64,000 nucleotides of DNA from Motilimonas eburnea (lineage in GTDB: Bacteria > Pseudomonadota > Gammaproteobacteria > Enterobacterales > CBDFNC01). The stretch covers positions 186,001 through 250,000 of the forward strand of contig NZ_JAIMJB010000002.1 of assembly GCF_021295345.1 (NCBI RefSeq). Direction: 5' to 3'. This document shows, piece after piece, positions 19,513 to 27,282 of the stretch. A program made the position numbers and the translations under genes. Below the pieces are notes generated by a model. That model did not search any database, was not told the DNA's origin, and worked only from the letters and a program-made list of their open reading frames with translations. Within the stretch, counting starts at the first letter, position 1. Each line of letters starts with the position of its first letter.

Positions 19513-21048
19513 ATGACCACAAATACACTAGCATTTACCCCTAACAACCAAGCCGAGCTGCGCGAGCTTGCGCAAAACTGTTTTGTCTTTAACCAAGGCA
19601 ATCAGCTCAAGGTGCAAAGTAGCGCAAACCTAGATGACGCCACGTTAGTGGCCTTTGCTCCAGCCTGTGACGCCAGCGAGCTGGGCAGCGCCGAGTTTAA
19701 AGCCTGTCACGGTGTTAATTATGCGTATTACGCGGGCGCCATGGCTAATGGCATTGCCTCAGAAGAAATGGTTATCGCCCTTGGCCGCGCTGGTTTTCTG
19801 GCCTCATTTGGCGCAGCAGGCTTAGTGCCAGCTCGGGTTGAACAAGCCATTCAAACCATTCAACAAGCGCTGCCTAATGGCCCTTATGCATTTAACTTGA
19901 TCCACAGTCCAAGTGAGCCGGCCCTAGAGCGAGGCTGTGTTGAGCTGTATTTACGCCACGGCGTACGAACGGTTGAAGCGTCTGCCTTTTTAGGCTTAAC
20001 CGAGCACATAGTGCGTTATCGCGCCGCTGGCCTCAGCCGAGGCAGTGATGGCAAGATCCACATTGCCAATAAAGTGATTGCTAAGGTGTCTCGCAGTGAA
20101 GTGGCAACCAAGTTTATTCAGCCTGCGCCCCTTAAAATGCTACAAAGCCTGCAAGCGCAAGGCTTGATCAGCGCCGAGCAAGTAGAGCTAGCGCAAGCTG
20201 TGCCCATGGCCGATGATATTACCGCCGAAGCCGATTCGGGCGGTCATACCGATAATCGTCCTTTGGTTACCTTGCTGCCAACCTTGATCAGCGTGCGTGA
20301 TCAACTGCAACAAACCCATCAATATGCCACTCCGGTACGCGTGGGTGCGGGTGGTGGGATCGGCACGCCAAGTGCGGCGCTGGCCGCCTTTGCCATGGGC
20401 GCAGACTTTATTGTCACCGGCTCGGTTAACCAAGCCTGTATCGAAGCTGGCGCGAGCGAGCATACCAAAAAGCTACTGGCCACCACAGAAATGGCCGATG
20501 TGTGTATGGCGCCAGCCGCCGATATGTTTGAAATGGGCGTGCAATTACAAGTGGTTAAACGCGGCACCTTGTTCCCTATGCGCGCGCAAAAACTGTATGA
20601 ACTCTATCAGCAATACCCTAGCATAGAGGCGATCCCAGCCAATGAGCGCGAAAAGCTGGAGCAGCAAGTGTTTCGCAAACCCCTAGAGCAAATTTGGCAA
20701 GACACGGTGGCGCACTTTAACAGCCGCGATCCGAAACAAATTGAACGCGCTCAAGATAATCCCAAGCGCAAAATGGCGCTGATCTTTCGTTGGTATCTTG
20801 GCCTGTCGAGCCGCTGGTCAAACCAAGGCGAAGCAGGGCGCGAAATGGACTACCAAATTTGGGCTGGCCCAGCATTGGGGGCGTTTAATGCGTGGACCAA
20901 GGGCACCTATCTCGGCGAATACCAAAACCGTAAGGTCGTCGATGTGGTCAACCACCTAATGACAGGCGCCGCTTATCTACAGCGAATTCAACTGCTAAAA
21001 AGCCAAGGGCTGATGCTGTCACCTGAACTAGGCCAGTACCGGCTTTAA
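19513..21048 (+). CDS. pfaD: PfaD, FMN-dependent enoyl reductase of the PUFA synthase
   Basis: A 511-residue TIM-barrel flavoprotein related to nitronate monooxygenase. It is the trans-acting enoyl reductase that saturates selected double bonds during chain growth. The phosphate/FMN-binding region is visible as VGAGGGIGTPSAA followed by ADFIVTGSVNQ near residues 277-306. It is the last gene of pfaABCD, starting 2 bp after pfaC. Length and sequence are typical, with no sign of disruption. Confidence 0.96.
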   Translation: MTTNTLAFTPNNQAELRELAQNCFVFNQGNQLKVQSSANLDDATLVAFAPACDASELGSAEFKACHGVNYAYYAGAMANGIASEEMVIALGRAGFLASFGAAGLVPARVEQAIQTIQQALPNGPYAFNLIHSPSEPALERGCVELYLRHGVRTVEASAFLGLTEHIVRYRAAGLSRGSDGKIHIANKVIAKVSRSEVATKFIQPAPLKMLQSLQAQGLISAEQVELAQAVPMADDITAEADSGGHTDNRPLVTLLPTLISVRDQLQQTHQYATPVRVGAGGGIGTPSAALAAFAMGADFIVTGSVNQACIEAGASEHTKKLLATTEMADVCMAPAADMFEMGVQLQVVKRGTLFPMRAQKLYELYQQYPSIEAIPANEREKLEQQVFRKPLEQIWQDTVAHFNSRDPKQIERAQDNPKRKMALIFRWYLGLSSRWSNQGEAGREMDYQIWAGPALGAFNAWTKGTYLGEYQNRKVVDVVNHLMTGAAYLQRIQLLKSQGLMLSPELGQYRL

Positions 21049-21079
21049 TGAATACCTGATGATTTGTCAGCTCCATTTT

Positions 21080-21140
21080 GTTGGTGCTTAGCAATATCCT
21101 TTACCTGTCAAACATTTGAAGAATATTTAGCACCAACACG
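21080..21140 (+). terminator. Possible stem-loop after pfaD
   Basis: GTTGGTGCT shortly after the pfaD stop is repeated in inverted form as AGCACCAAC about 40 bases later. The loop is long and no clear T run follows, so this is only a weak terminator candidate for the pfa operon. Confidence 0.3.
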
Positions 21141-21183
21141 ATGAGTTGCCGAACGATTCGATTATTCGTGAATAAGGGAAACT

Positions 21184-21507
21184 ATGAAACTGAATAAAGC
21201 ATTAGTCATGACGTTACTGATCAGTAGTGGCGCTTATGCTGATAAATTGGCAACCGAGCAATGGTTACTTTCACTTGAACCTGTTTTAAGTAGCCATTTG
21301 TGTAGTGTAAGGGATCAGTCATATCTTCAAAGTAAAGCGCTAACAACGAAGAAGTGCAGAGAGTTAATAAACAAGCTGTATCAAAATTGTTTGGCAGAGC
21401 CTAACAAGCTCAATTTACCCATAGAGCTGACCCAAGACGAACAACAAGTTTATGGCGAAAAAATCGTGTCCTGTATTCACCAGGCCGGGAGCAAGATTGG
21501 CGAATAA
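21184..21507 (+). CDS. Small exported protein of unknown function
   Basis: A 107-residue protein. A classic signal peptide (MKLNK followed by a hydrophobic stretch and AYA before Asp) predicts export and a mature periplasmic domain of about 87 residues. The mature part has four cysteines, which could form two disulfides. I do not recognise the family. It follows the pfa operon in the same direction by 136 bp, but nothing in it suggests a lipid function. It converges with the lipoprotein gene to its right. Confidence 0.7.
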   Translation: MKLNKALVMTLLISSGAYADKLATEQWLLSLEPVLSSHLCSVRDQSYLQSKALTTKKCRELINKLYQNCLAEPNKLNLPIELTQDEQQVYGEKIVSCIHQAGSKIGE

Positions 21508-21569
21508 TAAGCTAACCAGTACGACACTCAATAAATGAGGCGACAAGCGTCAGAACGTCAGAAGCTAAA

Positions 21570-21583
21570 AGCAAATATTTGCT
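21570..21583. repeat. Perfect 14-bp palindrome between convergent genes
   Basis: AGCAAATATTTGCT is perfectly self-complementary and sits between two convergent genes, overlapping the stop of the minus-strand gene. It has no T run, so a role in termination is uncertain. Confidence 0.3.
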
Positions 21584-22451
21584 AATACCTGTATCCAATC
21601 GGCAGCTTAAGTCGGCTGCCTTCATTTAGGTAACCTTTAGCAATAGGCAGTTGGATGTCACTAAGAAGTGGGTATCCATTTTCATCGTACACTTCACTGT
21701 AGTGATAGGCTGCAATCACCTCGCTAAACTCTGCCTTATCGTTGTAAACCACTTTGAGACCAAATCCGGCTGTGGATTTATCGCCAAACAAACTTGGTGC
21801 ATGCTCGGTTAACCATAGTTTGAAAGGCGCGGGCAGCTCGGTACATATGTCTTGATTGGTTTGTAAATAGGCACAACCTGACTTTTCGATTTGAACATAA
21901 GGTAGGGTGGCAACCTTGCCTTGAAAAATGTCGCCGACGAGATGTAAAAAGCCCAGCGCTTCGGGCTGGTAGGTGATGGGCTGATCAATAATGCGCCATT
22001 TAGGGGCTTCAAACACATTTAACATGGCTTGATATTTGTCCTCAAAGTACAGCGCAATAATGATTTCATCGTCCGTAAGGTGATGGGTGTTTTCAACTAT
22101 GGTGACATCGGTGCCTGAGCCGACAAAGCTATAAATCATATTGAACTGGCGACCTGAGTGAGTCCACGACCAGAGCAGGCCAGTGCCATCGTAAAATTTG
22201 TAGCTACGCACAAACTTAAAGTCATTATCGGGCGCAAATTCAAGCAGCGAGGCATTTTTTAGGGCTGAGCTATGAAAGTCAGCGACATACCAATCCAGAT
22301 CCGTATCGCGCTCTGCAACGGTTAAGCCTTTACCGACAAAGTTGCCAACCGTGTCTTTATGGCGTCTCAGATCGGCCAAGTAGTCGGGGCTGGCGTCGCA
22401 GCTAATCAAGAAAAAGCTGAAAAAACAAAAAATAAACGTTTTAAAGGGCAT
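21582..22451 (-). CDS. Predicted lipoprotein of unknown function
   Basis: A 289-residue protein beginning MPFKTFIF, with a short hydrophobic signal and a lipobox ending LISC, followed by DASPDYL. It is therefore likely acylated at that cysteine and membrane-anchored. An upstream in-frame ATG adds 18 residues, but the start used here has a GGAGAG ribosome site 4-5 bases away and places the lipobox correctly. The mature domain is mixed alpha/beta with many aromatics and no motif I recognise. It stands alone on the minus strand, with no operon partner. Confidence 0.65.
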   Translation of the reverse strand: MPFKTFIFCFFSFFLISCDASPDYLADLRRHKDTVGNFVGKGLTVAERDTDLDWYVADFHSSALKNASLLEFAPDNDFKFVRSYKFYDGTGLLWSWTHSGRQFNMIYSFVGSGTDVTIVENTHHLTDDEIIIALYFEDKYQAMLNVFEAPKWRIIDQPITYQPEALGFLHLVGDIFQGKVATLPYVQIEKSGCAYLQTNQDICTELPAPFKLWLTEHAPSLFGDKSTAGFGLKVVYNDKAEFSEVIAAYHYSEVYDENGYPLLSDIQLPIAKGYLNEGSRLKLPIGYRY

Positions 22452-22850
22452 ACAGCTCTCCAGCAATAGGCAAGTAATGAGGGGTAAGAGATAAACCATG
22501 CGCAAGCCGCAGGATGATAAATCAAATTATCCTAAAATTGCAGTTGCTTTACTCACAAAAACTGACTAATATGCCGCTCAATTAATGAGCACTGATCAAA
22601 AATGCTCGATATCAACTGATTTATCAACCTACTGTGAAGGAGAAATAACATGACATTGACATTAGCATCCTTTGCAGGTCTTAGCCGTTAAGAAACGAGC
22701 CGCTTAAATTCGTCTTTATACATCTTGTATATCTAGCCAAATACTGCGTTAATTTCGTTCCTTTCGTTTGATTTCAAAATAGATCCAGACCTGCCAATTC
22801 GATTTTCGTTTTAATCCTGTTTTTCTAATTAAGAAAAAGGAATTGGTATT
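22452..22850. other. 399-bp intergenic leader before the RNA-repair genes
   Basis: The region holds divergent promoters for the lipoprotein gene and the RNA-repair island. It includes a 13-codon micro-ORF at 22650-22691 with a strong AAGGAGA ribosome site, and an inverted repeat GCAGGTCT (22674-22681) / AGACCTGC (22787-22794) enclosing about 105 bp of AT-rich sequence. That stretch could be a small MITE-like insertion or a structured leader. The rtcB ribosome site AAGGA lies about 9 bases before its ATG. Confidence 0.45.
22650..22691 (+). other. Micro-ORF MTLTLASFAGLSR in the rtcB leader
   Basis: A 13-residue reading frame has an ideal ribosome site (AAGGAGA, 7 bases upstream of ATG) and ends 159 bp before rtcB. 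It could be a leader peptide, or the surviving start of a gene cut by the repeat whose left arm begins within it. Confidence 0.3.
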
Positions 22851-24056
22851 ATGGGCAAATCCGTCCAACACATTTCTGAAAATGTTAGCCTTATTGCGTC
22901 TAAAAATACGTGGATTGAGGGGCTGGCAATACAACAACTGACCAAAACAGCACAGCTAGAGGGCATGCAGCGCGTTGCGGGTATGCCGGATTTACATCCT
23001 GGCCGAGGCTATCCCATCGGGGCAGCTTTTTTTACCACCAGCAAAATTTACCCTGCGCTGGTGGGTAACGACATAGGTTGTGGCATGTCGCTGTGGCAAA
23101 CCTCTGCCAAGGTTGCCAAAATCAATCTAGATAAGTTAGTTAAAAAATTTACCCATGTTGAACTGCCTCTCGATGAGCGTTGGGACTCGGTTATTTACAC
23201 TCGAAAAGCCGAAAAAAGCATCCATGTCCAAGGGTATGATCACGCCTTAGGCACTATCGGCGGGGGAAACCATTTTGCTGAGTTTCAGGCCATTGATAAG
23301 GTGTATCAACAAGCTGCGCTTGATGAGTTAGGACTGAATAAAAAGCACCTGCAGCTTTTGGTGCACTCGGGCTCACGCGGGTTAGGACAATCCATTTTAG
23401 CGGCGCATATCGCAAAATACAGTCACGATGGATTATCTGAAAGTGATGCCGACTTTGCAAAATACATGCACCAGCATGATGAAGCCGTGCGTTTTGCCGA
23501 GCTAAATCGAGAATTAATTGCCATGCGATTTTTAGAAGCAATACGCGCTAATGGTAATTGTGCGTTAGACATTAACCATAACCTAGTATCGCCCAAAAAC
23601 CTCGATGGCTGCGATGGCTGGCTACACAGAAAAGGTGCCACTCCCAGTGACAAAGGCTATGTGGTTATTCCGGGCTCTCGAGGGGATCACAGTTATCTGG
23701 TTAAACCCCTGTTAGTTAACCCCCTTCTAGTTAACTCAAATGGGGATGACTTAAGCCAAGTTGAAAATGGCCGCATTAGCTTATTTTCACTCGCCCATGG
23801 CGCAGGGCGTAAGTGGCAGCGTGGTGAATGTCATGGTCGTCTCGGTCATAAATACAAGCGTGAAGACTTATACCGTACGCCATTAGGCAGTCGAGTGGTG
23901 TGTGGTAGTAAAGAGCTGTTATACGATGAAGCCCCGCAAGCCTATAAAAAATGTGAAACCGTGATCAGCGATATGGTCGACGCAGGACTCATTGAGGTGG
24001 TGGCAAGGTTGCGCCCCGTTTTAACCTTTAAAACCAACGGGGGGTGCGCGGGATGA
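22851..24056 (+). CDS. rtcB2: RtcB-family RNA ligase, PrfH-associated type (RtcB2)
   Basis: A 401-residue RNA ligase that joins RNA 3'-phosphate or 2',3'-cyclic phosphate ends to 5'-OH ends using GTP and manganese. Metal-binding motifs are visible: DIGCG (D74, C77), GGNHF (H141), HSGSRG (H172) and DINHN (H243). The guanylated histidine is H316 in LAHGAGR. All key residues are present, so it should be active. It overlaps the next gene, prfH, with a classic ATGA. Known RtcB2-PrfH pairs release and repair ribosomes whose 16S rRNA decoding centre has been cut by colicin E3-type nucleases. Assignment to the RtcB2 subgroup is from the partner gene, not from a tree. Confidence 0.92.
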   Translation: MGKSVQHISENVSLIASKNTWIEGLAIQQLTKTAQLEGMQRVAGMPDLHPGRGYPIGAAFFTTSKIYPALVGNDIGCGMSLWQTSAKVAKINLDKLVKKFTHVELPLDERWDSVIYTRKAEKSIHVQGYDHALGTIGGGNHFAEFQAIDKVYQQAALDELGLNKKHLQLLVHSGSRGLGQSILAAHIAKYSHDGLSESDADFAKYMHQHDEAVRFAELNRELIAMRFLEAIRANGNCALDINHNLVSPKNLDGCDGWLHRKGATPSDKGYVVIPGSRGDHSYLVKPLLVNPLLVNSNGDDLSQVENGRISLFSLAHGAGRKWQRGECHGRLGHKYKREDLYRTPLGSRVVCGSKELLYDEAPQAYKKCETVISDMVDAGLIEVVARLRPVLTFKTNGGCAG

Positions 24057-24706
24057 TTTTACTGCAACTATCTGCAGGGCAAGGACCTATAGAATGCTGT
24101 CAAGCCGTCGGCTTGGCGCTGAACATGATCGCTAAACAAAGTATCGAAAAAGACATCAGGTTGGATGTGGTTGAAGCTATCGTAGCAACAGAGCGAGATT
24201 GTTATAAATCGGTGTTGCTGCAACTTGATTCAACGCCAGAGCACAGCGCGAAACAACTGGCTCTGTCATGGCAGGGCGCCATGTTATGGGTTAGCCAAAG
24301 TCAGTATCGGCCTAAGCATAAACGGAAAAATTGGTTTTTTAGTGGTCAAGTGTACGACATTGATGAGAGCCAACTGGATAACAGCGTGACCTTTCAAACA
24401 TGTCGCGCGTCGGGCGCGGGCGGACAACACGTCAATACCACAGATTCAGCAGTGCGCGCGACGCATCTGGCAACGGGCATTTCGGTGCGGGTTGAGAGTG
24501 AGCGCAGCCAACATGCTAATAAACGCTTGGCAAGGGCCATGTTGATGCAAAAGGTTGAAGCTAACCAAATGGCGACAATGACGCAACAAGACAAGGCCCG
24601 TTGGCAACAGCATTGGCAAGTTGAACGTGGCGATCCGGTAAAAACCTTTAAAGGCGCCAAGTTTCGTTTAAGTCATGATCGCGGCGAAAAAGGAGGCGCT
24701 AATTAA
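24053..24706 (+). CDS. prfH: PrfH, release-factor-like ribosome rescue protein
   Basis: A 217-residue class I release-factor homologue. The catalytic GGQ motif is at residues 123-125 ([13 protein letters not shown]), but the protein is too short for the codon-recognition domain of RF1/RF2. It should hydrolyse peptidyl-tRNA on damaged or stalled ribosomes in a stop-codon-independent way. The ATG used at 24053 overlaps the rtcB2 stop as ATGA and follows a G-rich ribosome site; a GTG three codons upstream is a weaker choice. The stop overlaps the next ATG by one base (TAATG), indicating tight coupling. The family is known for freeing E3-cleaved ribosomes so that RtcB2 can reseal the 16S rRNA. 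Confidence 0.93.
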   Translation: MILLQLSAGQGPIECCQAVGLALNMIAKQSIEKDIRLDVVEAIVATERDCYKSVLLQLDSTPEHSAKQLALSWQGAMLWVSQSQYRPKHKRKNWFFSGQVYDIDESQLDNSVTFQTCRASGAGGQHVNTTDSAVRATHLATGISVRVESERSQHANKRLARAMLMQKVEANQMATMTQQDKARWQQHWQVERGDPVKTFKGAKFRLSHDRGEKGGAN

Positions 24707-25050
24707 TGAAGGAGCATCAAGTCACCCATGTACTGTTTATTTGCAGTCGTAACCAATGGCGAAGCCCAACGGGTGAACAGGTATGGAAAAATCATCCTGC
24801 GCTAGCCGTTAAATCGGCGGGCATCAGCCCTAATGCCAACACCGTGGTGAATGCCAAAATGATTCAGTGGGCAGATGTTATTTTTGTTATGGAGCAAAAA
24901 CATCAAGAGAGGTTAAAGGCGAGCTTTAACAAGTTATTAATCTATAAAGACATTCAAGTATTAGATATCCCCGACGATTATCAATACATGGATGATGAGT
25001 TAATAAGCATGATAAAACAAAGTGTTAGCCATTATTTAAGCTTAACCTAA
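24706..25050 (+). CDS. Small low-molecular-weight protein tyrosine phosphatase-like protein
   Basis: A 114-residue protein with the phosphatase P-loop CSRNQWRSP (C13, R19; CX5RS) right after the first beta strand, as in LMW-PTPs. A possible general acid is D90 or D91 in DIPDDY. It is shorter than the usual 150-160 residues, and the second cysteine of the classic VCxGNxCRSP loop is replaced by Trp. A strong AGGAGG ribosome site and a one-base overlap with prfH place it firmly in this operon. Tyrosine phosphatase activity is the family default; given the neighbours, a role in RNA-end or nucleotide phosphate removal is an inference worth testing. Confidence 0.8.
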   Translation: MKEHQVTHVLFICSRNQWRSPTGEQVWKNHPALAVKSAGISPNANTVVNAKMIQWADVIFVMEQKHQERLKASFNKLLIYKDIQVLDIPDDYQYMDDELISMIKQSVSHYLSLT

Positions 25051-25051
25051 G

Positions 25052-25087
25052 TTGAATTAGTTGTATTAGTTGTATTAGTTGTATTAG
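25052..25087 (+). repeat. Four 9-bp tandem repeats (TTGTATTAG)
   Basis: One slightly different copy (TTGAATTAG) and three exact copies of TTGTATTAG lie right after the phosphatase-like gene. They sit in the 191-bp gap before the RNA ligase gene. Confidence 0.9.
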
Positions 25088-25241
25088 TTCAGATAAGCAG
25101 AGGACAGAACCATGTAATTCCATCTCCACACCGCAAGCTTTTTCGCCATTTTTAGTATGGGGAATCGGCTATGCGGTGCTTAAAACGAGGAAAGCATTGA
25201 ACCTTGCGTTCAATCACAACAATAAGCAATGGAGTTACATG

Positions 25242-25880
25242 ATGAAAGTAAAATACCCTCGCACCCCGCATTTACCTTGGTCACCGGGGGCGACCTATGA
25301 TGACATACGCCAAGGTAATTTAAGTGGTCTGGCAAATCGACAAGTTGTTGTTACGGAAAAAATGGATGGCGAAAATACCACTATTTACCGCGACTTTATC
25401 CATGCCCGCTCGCTAGATAGTCGGTTTCACCCATCAAGAGCTTGGGTTAAAGGCTTACAAGCTGAGATTGGTTACCGCATACCACAGGGGTGGCGTATTT
25501 GCGGCGAAAATCTATACGCAAGGCATTCGATTAGTTATGACGCATTAGCAAGCTACTTTATGGCTTTTTCCTTATGGAATGAGCACAACGAATGCTTAAG
25601 TTGGCAAGACAGTAAGGCATTTTTTGCAGAGCTTGGCCTGATCACACCAAAGGAGCTGTATCTTGGCCCATGGTGTGAAACCACCATAAAAAACCTAGTG
25701 CTGGATACCCAGCATCAAGAAGGTTACGTAGTGAGGGTGGCTGATGCGTTTCATTTCTCACAATTTAACCAAAGCGTTGCAAAATGGGTGAGGCCTAACC
25801 ATGTGATCAGTGAAAAGCACTGGATGCATGAAAGCGTTGTGCCTAATGGATTAAGCCATAAACCTGGGAGGTTAAAATGA
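25242..25880 (+). CDS. ATP-dependent RNA ligase (nucleotidyltransferase fold)
   Basis: A 212-residue RNA ligase of the T4 Rnl/covalent nucleotidyltransferase superfamily. Motif I is EKMDGENT with nucleophile K40; motif III GENLYARHSI, motif IV EGYVVRV and motif V VAKWVRP follow in order, so the adenylation core is intact. It seals RNA with 5'-phosphate and 3'-OH ends. The ATG at 25242 has GGAG 7 bases upstream; an ATG at 25239 or a GTG at 25176 are weaker choices. Its stop overlaps the next gene's start as ATGA. No C-terminal accessory domain is visible, so substrate specificity is unknown. Confidence 0.88.
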   Translation: MKVKYPRTPHLPWSPGATYDDIRQGNLSGLANRQVVVTEKMDGENTTIYRDFIHARSLDSRFHPSRAWVKGLQAEIGYRIPQGWRICGENLYARHSISYDALASYFMAFSLWNEHNECLSWQDSKAFFAELGLITPKELYLGPWCETTIKNLVLDTQHQEGYVVRVADAFHFSQFNQSVAKWVRPNHVISEKHWMHESVVPNGLSHKPGRLK

Positions 25881-27136
25881 GCAAACTCGCTAATTGGCTC
25901 AACAGCTTAGCCATGTCGCATACGCCCACTTTTGTTGAGTGTGTTGGGTATTTAGGGGATACATTTCCGTTACTGCACCATTTTAGCGACACCGAGCAAG
26001 ACAAGATTTGGCATGCGGAAGGGAATGTAGCCATTCATACCGATATGGTATTGAGCCAACTGTATAACCTACTCAGCACTGACGCTAAGCATATCACCGG
26101 GGTCAATAGGCAAATATTGATTTTAGCTGCTTTGCTACACGACATTGCTAAACCCATCACCACCAAGCGTAAGCTTATGGCAGGGATTGAGCGTGTTGTT
26201 GCGCCAAAACACGAGGAGATAGGGGCAAGCTATTTAGCCCTTAAACTGCCCGAGTTACCCCTTGAGCACAAAGCCATCAGGGCCATTATTGGGCTGGTGG
26301 GGTTTCATCAGATGCCCAAGGGCCTAGTGATCAAAAATACGGGTTATAGCCACTATTTACACTTGGCTTTGAATGTAGATTTAGCGCTTCTTTATTGGCT
26401 TGAACTTGCGGATATGCAAGGGCGAACTTGTATTGATCAGTCGCTACAAATCGATTTGCTTGAACAATTTAAAATGTTTGCTCAAGAGTACCAGCTATGG
26501 GGTGAGGATGACGCCGTTGAGGCTATTTTAAAGCCGATTCAAATCAAGGCCTCTCGCGCCGAGCAGGACTATTTGAATGGTTATGCCCTGCGCCAGCTTG
26601 CCACTGAACAGATCAATATGATCGAGCAAGGGGTGGCGAAGAATTATCAAGGCGGACTGGATCACAGCCATCTCTATGTCATGTGTGGTGTCAGCGGTAG
26701 TGGTAAATCCACTTGGATTGAGCAAAACCTAAATGGGTTTGAGGTGATTTCGTTAGACAAGATCCGTGAAGAGCTCAATGGCAAACGAAGCTGCCAAAAA
26801 CAACGCGGCCAAGTGTTACAACTGGCTAAATCCCGACTAAAAGCCGCCTTAGCTAAAAAGCAAAATGTTGTTTGGGATGCCACCAATATCCGTAAAGACT
26901 TTAGGCAAATTATTTGCGATCTGGGCCTGAATTACGGAGCGCTGATCACCCTAGTTGCCTTTCAGGTTAAGGAAAGTACGCTGCGCAGCCATAACAAAAG
27001 TCGGCGTCATGTTGTTGGCGATGACATCATTACAAGCCAACTCGCTAAATTAGAGTGGCCTTCAATAACCGAAGGCCACCGCATGCTGATTATCGGTGAA
27101 AAAGGCAAGGAGCTGTTTAGACAAGGTTCGTTTTAG
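25877..27136 (+). CDS. HD-Pnk: HD phosphoesterase fused to polynucleotide kinase
   Basis: A 419-residue bifunctional RNA/DNA end-healing protein. The N-terminal HD domain (about 45-200) has H54 and the H88-D89 pair (AALLHDIAKP). The C-terminal P-loop kinase (about 262-419) has GVSGSGKST (271-279), the phosphate-acceptor-site D294 (ISLDKIR) and DATN at 334-337. The architecture matches Runella slithyformis HD-Pnk, where the HD domain removes 2',3'-cyclic phosphate and the kinase phosphorylates 5'-OH ends. Together with the coupled RNA ligase it forms a complete heal-and-seal pathway. The ATGA overlap makes co-translation very likely. Confidence 0.88.
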   Translation: MSKLANWLNSLAMSHTPTFVECVGYLGDTFPLLHHFSDTEQDKIWHAEGNVAIHTDMVLSQLYNLLSTDAKHITGVNRQILILAALLHDIAKPITTKRKLMAGIERVVAPKHEEIGASYLALKLPELPLEHKAIRAIIGLVGFHQMPKGLVIKNTGYSHYLHLALNVDLALLYWLELADMQGRTCIDQSLQIDLLEQFKMFAQEYQLWGEDDAVEAILKPIQIKASRAEQDYLNGYALRQLATEQINMIEQGVAKNYQGGLDHSHLYVMCGVSGSGKSTWIEQNLNGFEVISLDKIREELNGKRSCQKQRGQVLQLAKSRLKAALAKKQNVVWDATNIRKDFRQIICDLGLNYGALITLVAFQVKESTLRSHNKSRRHVVGDDIITSQLAKLEWPSITEGHRMLIIGEKGKELFRQGSF

Positions 27137-27193
27137 GAACTACTTGAAATTTAGTTGCTTTACCTGCAATCGATTAGGCCGATAGGAGAGAAG

Positions 27194-27226
27194 ATGAAAA
27201 ACGCGGCATGTTGGTTGCGCTGCTAA
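27194..27226 (+). other. Micro-ORF MKNAACWLRC downstream of HD-Pnk
   Basis: A 10-codon frame has a good ribosome site (TAGGAGAG) before its ATG. It is either a tiny peptide or the remnant of a gene that followed the operon. I see no homology to suggest a function. Confidence 0.25.
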
Positions 27227-27238
27227 TGTTTTAACGGG

Positions 27239-27262
27239 GGCGGTGGTGTTTGACCATCGCCA
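27239..27262. terminator. GC-rich hairpin after the RNA-repair operon
   Basis: GGCGGTGGT pairs with ACCATCGCC (one G-T pair) around a short loop, between the RNA-repair operon and a convergent gene. The T run is poor, so termination is plausible but unproven. Confidence 0.4.
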
Positions 27263-27282
27263 CTGTTAAATTTCTGCTTCAT

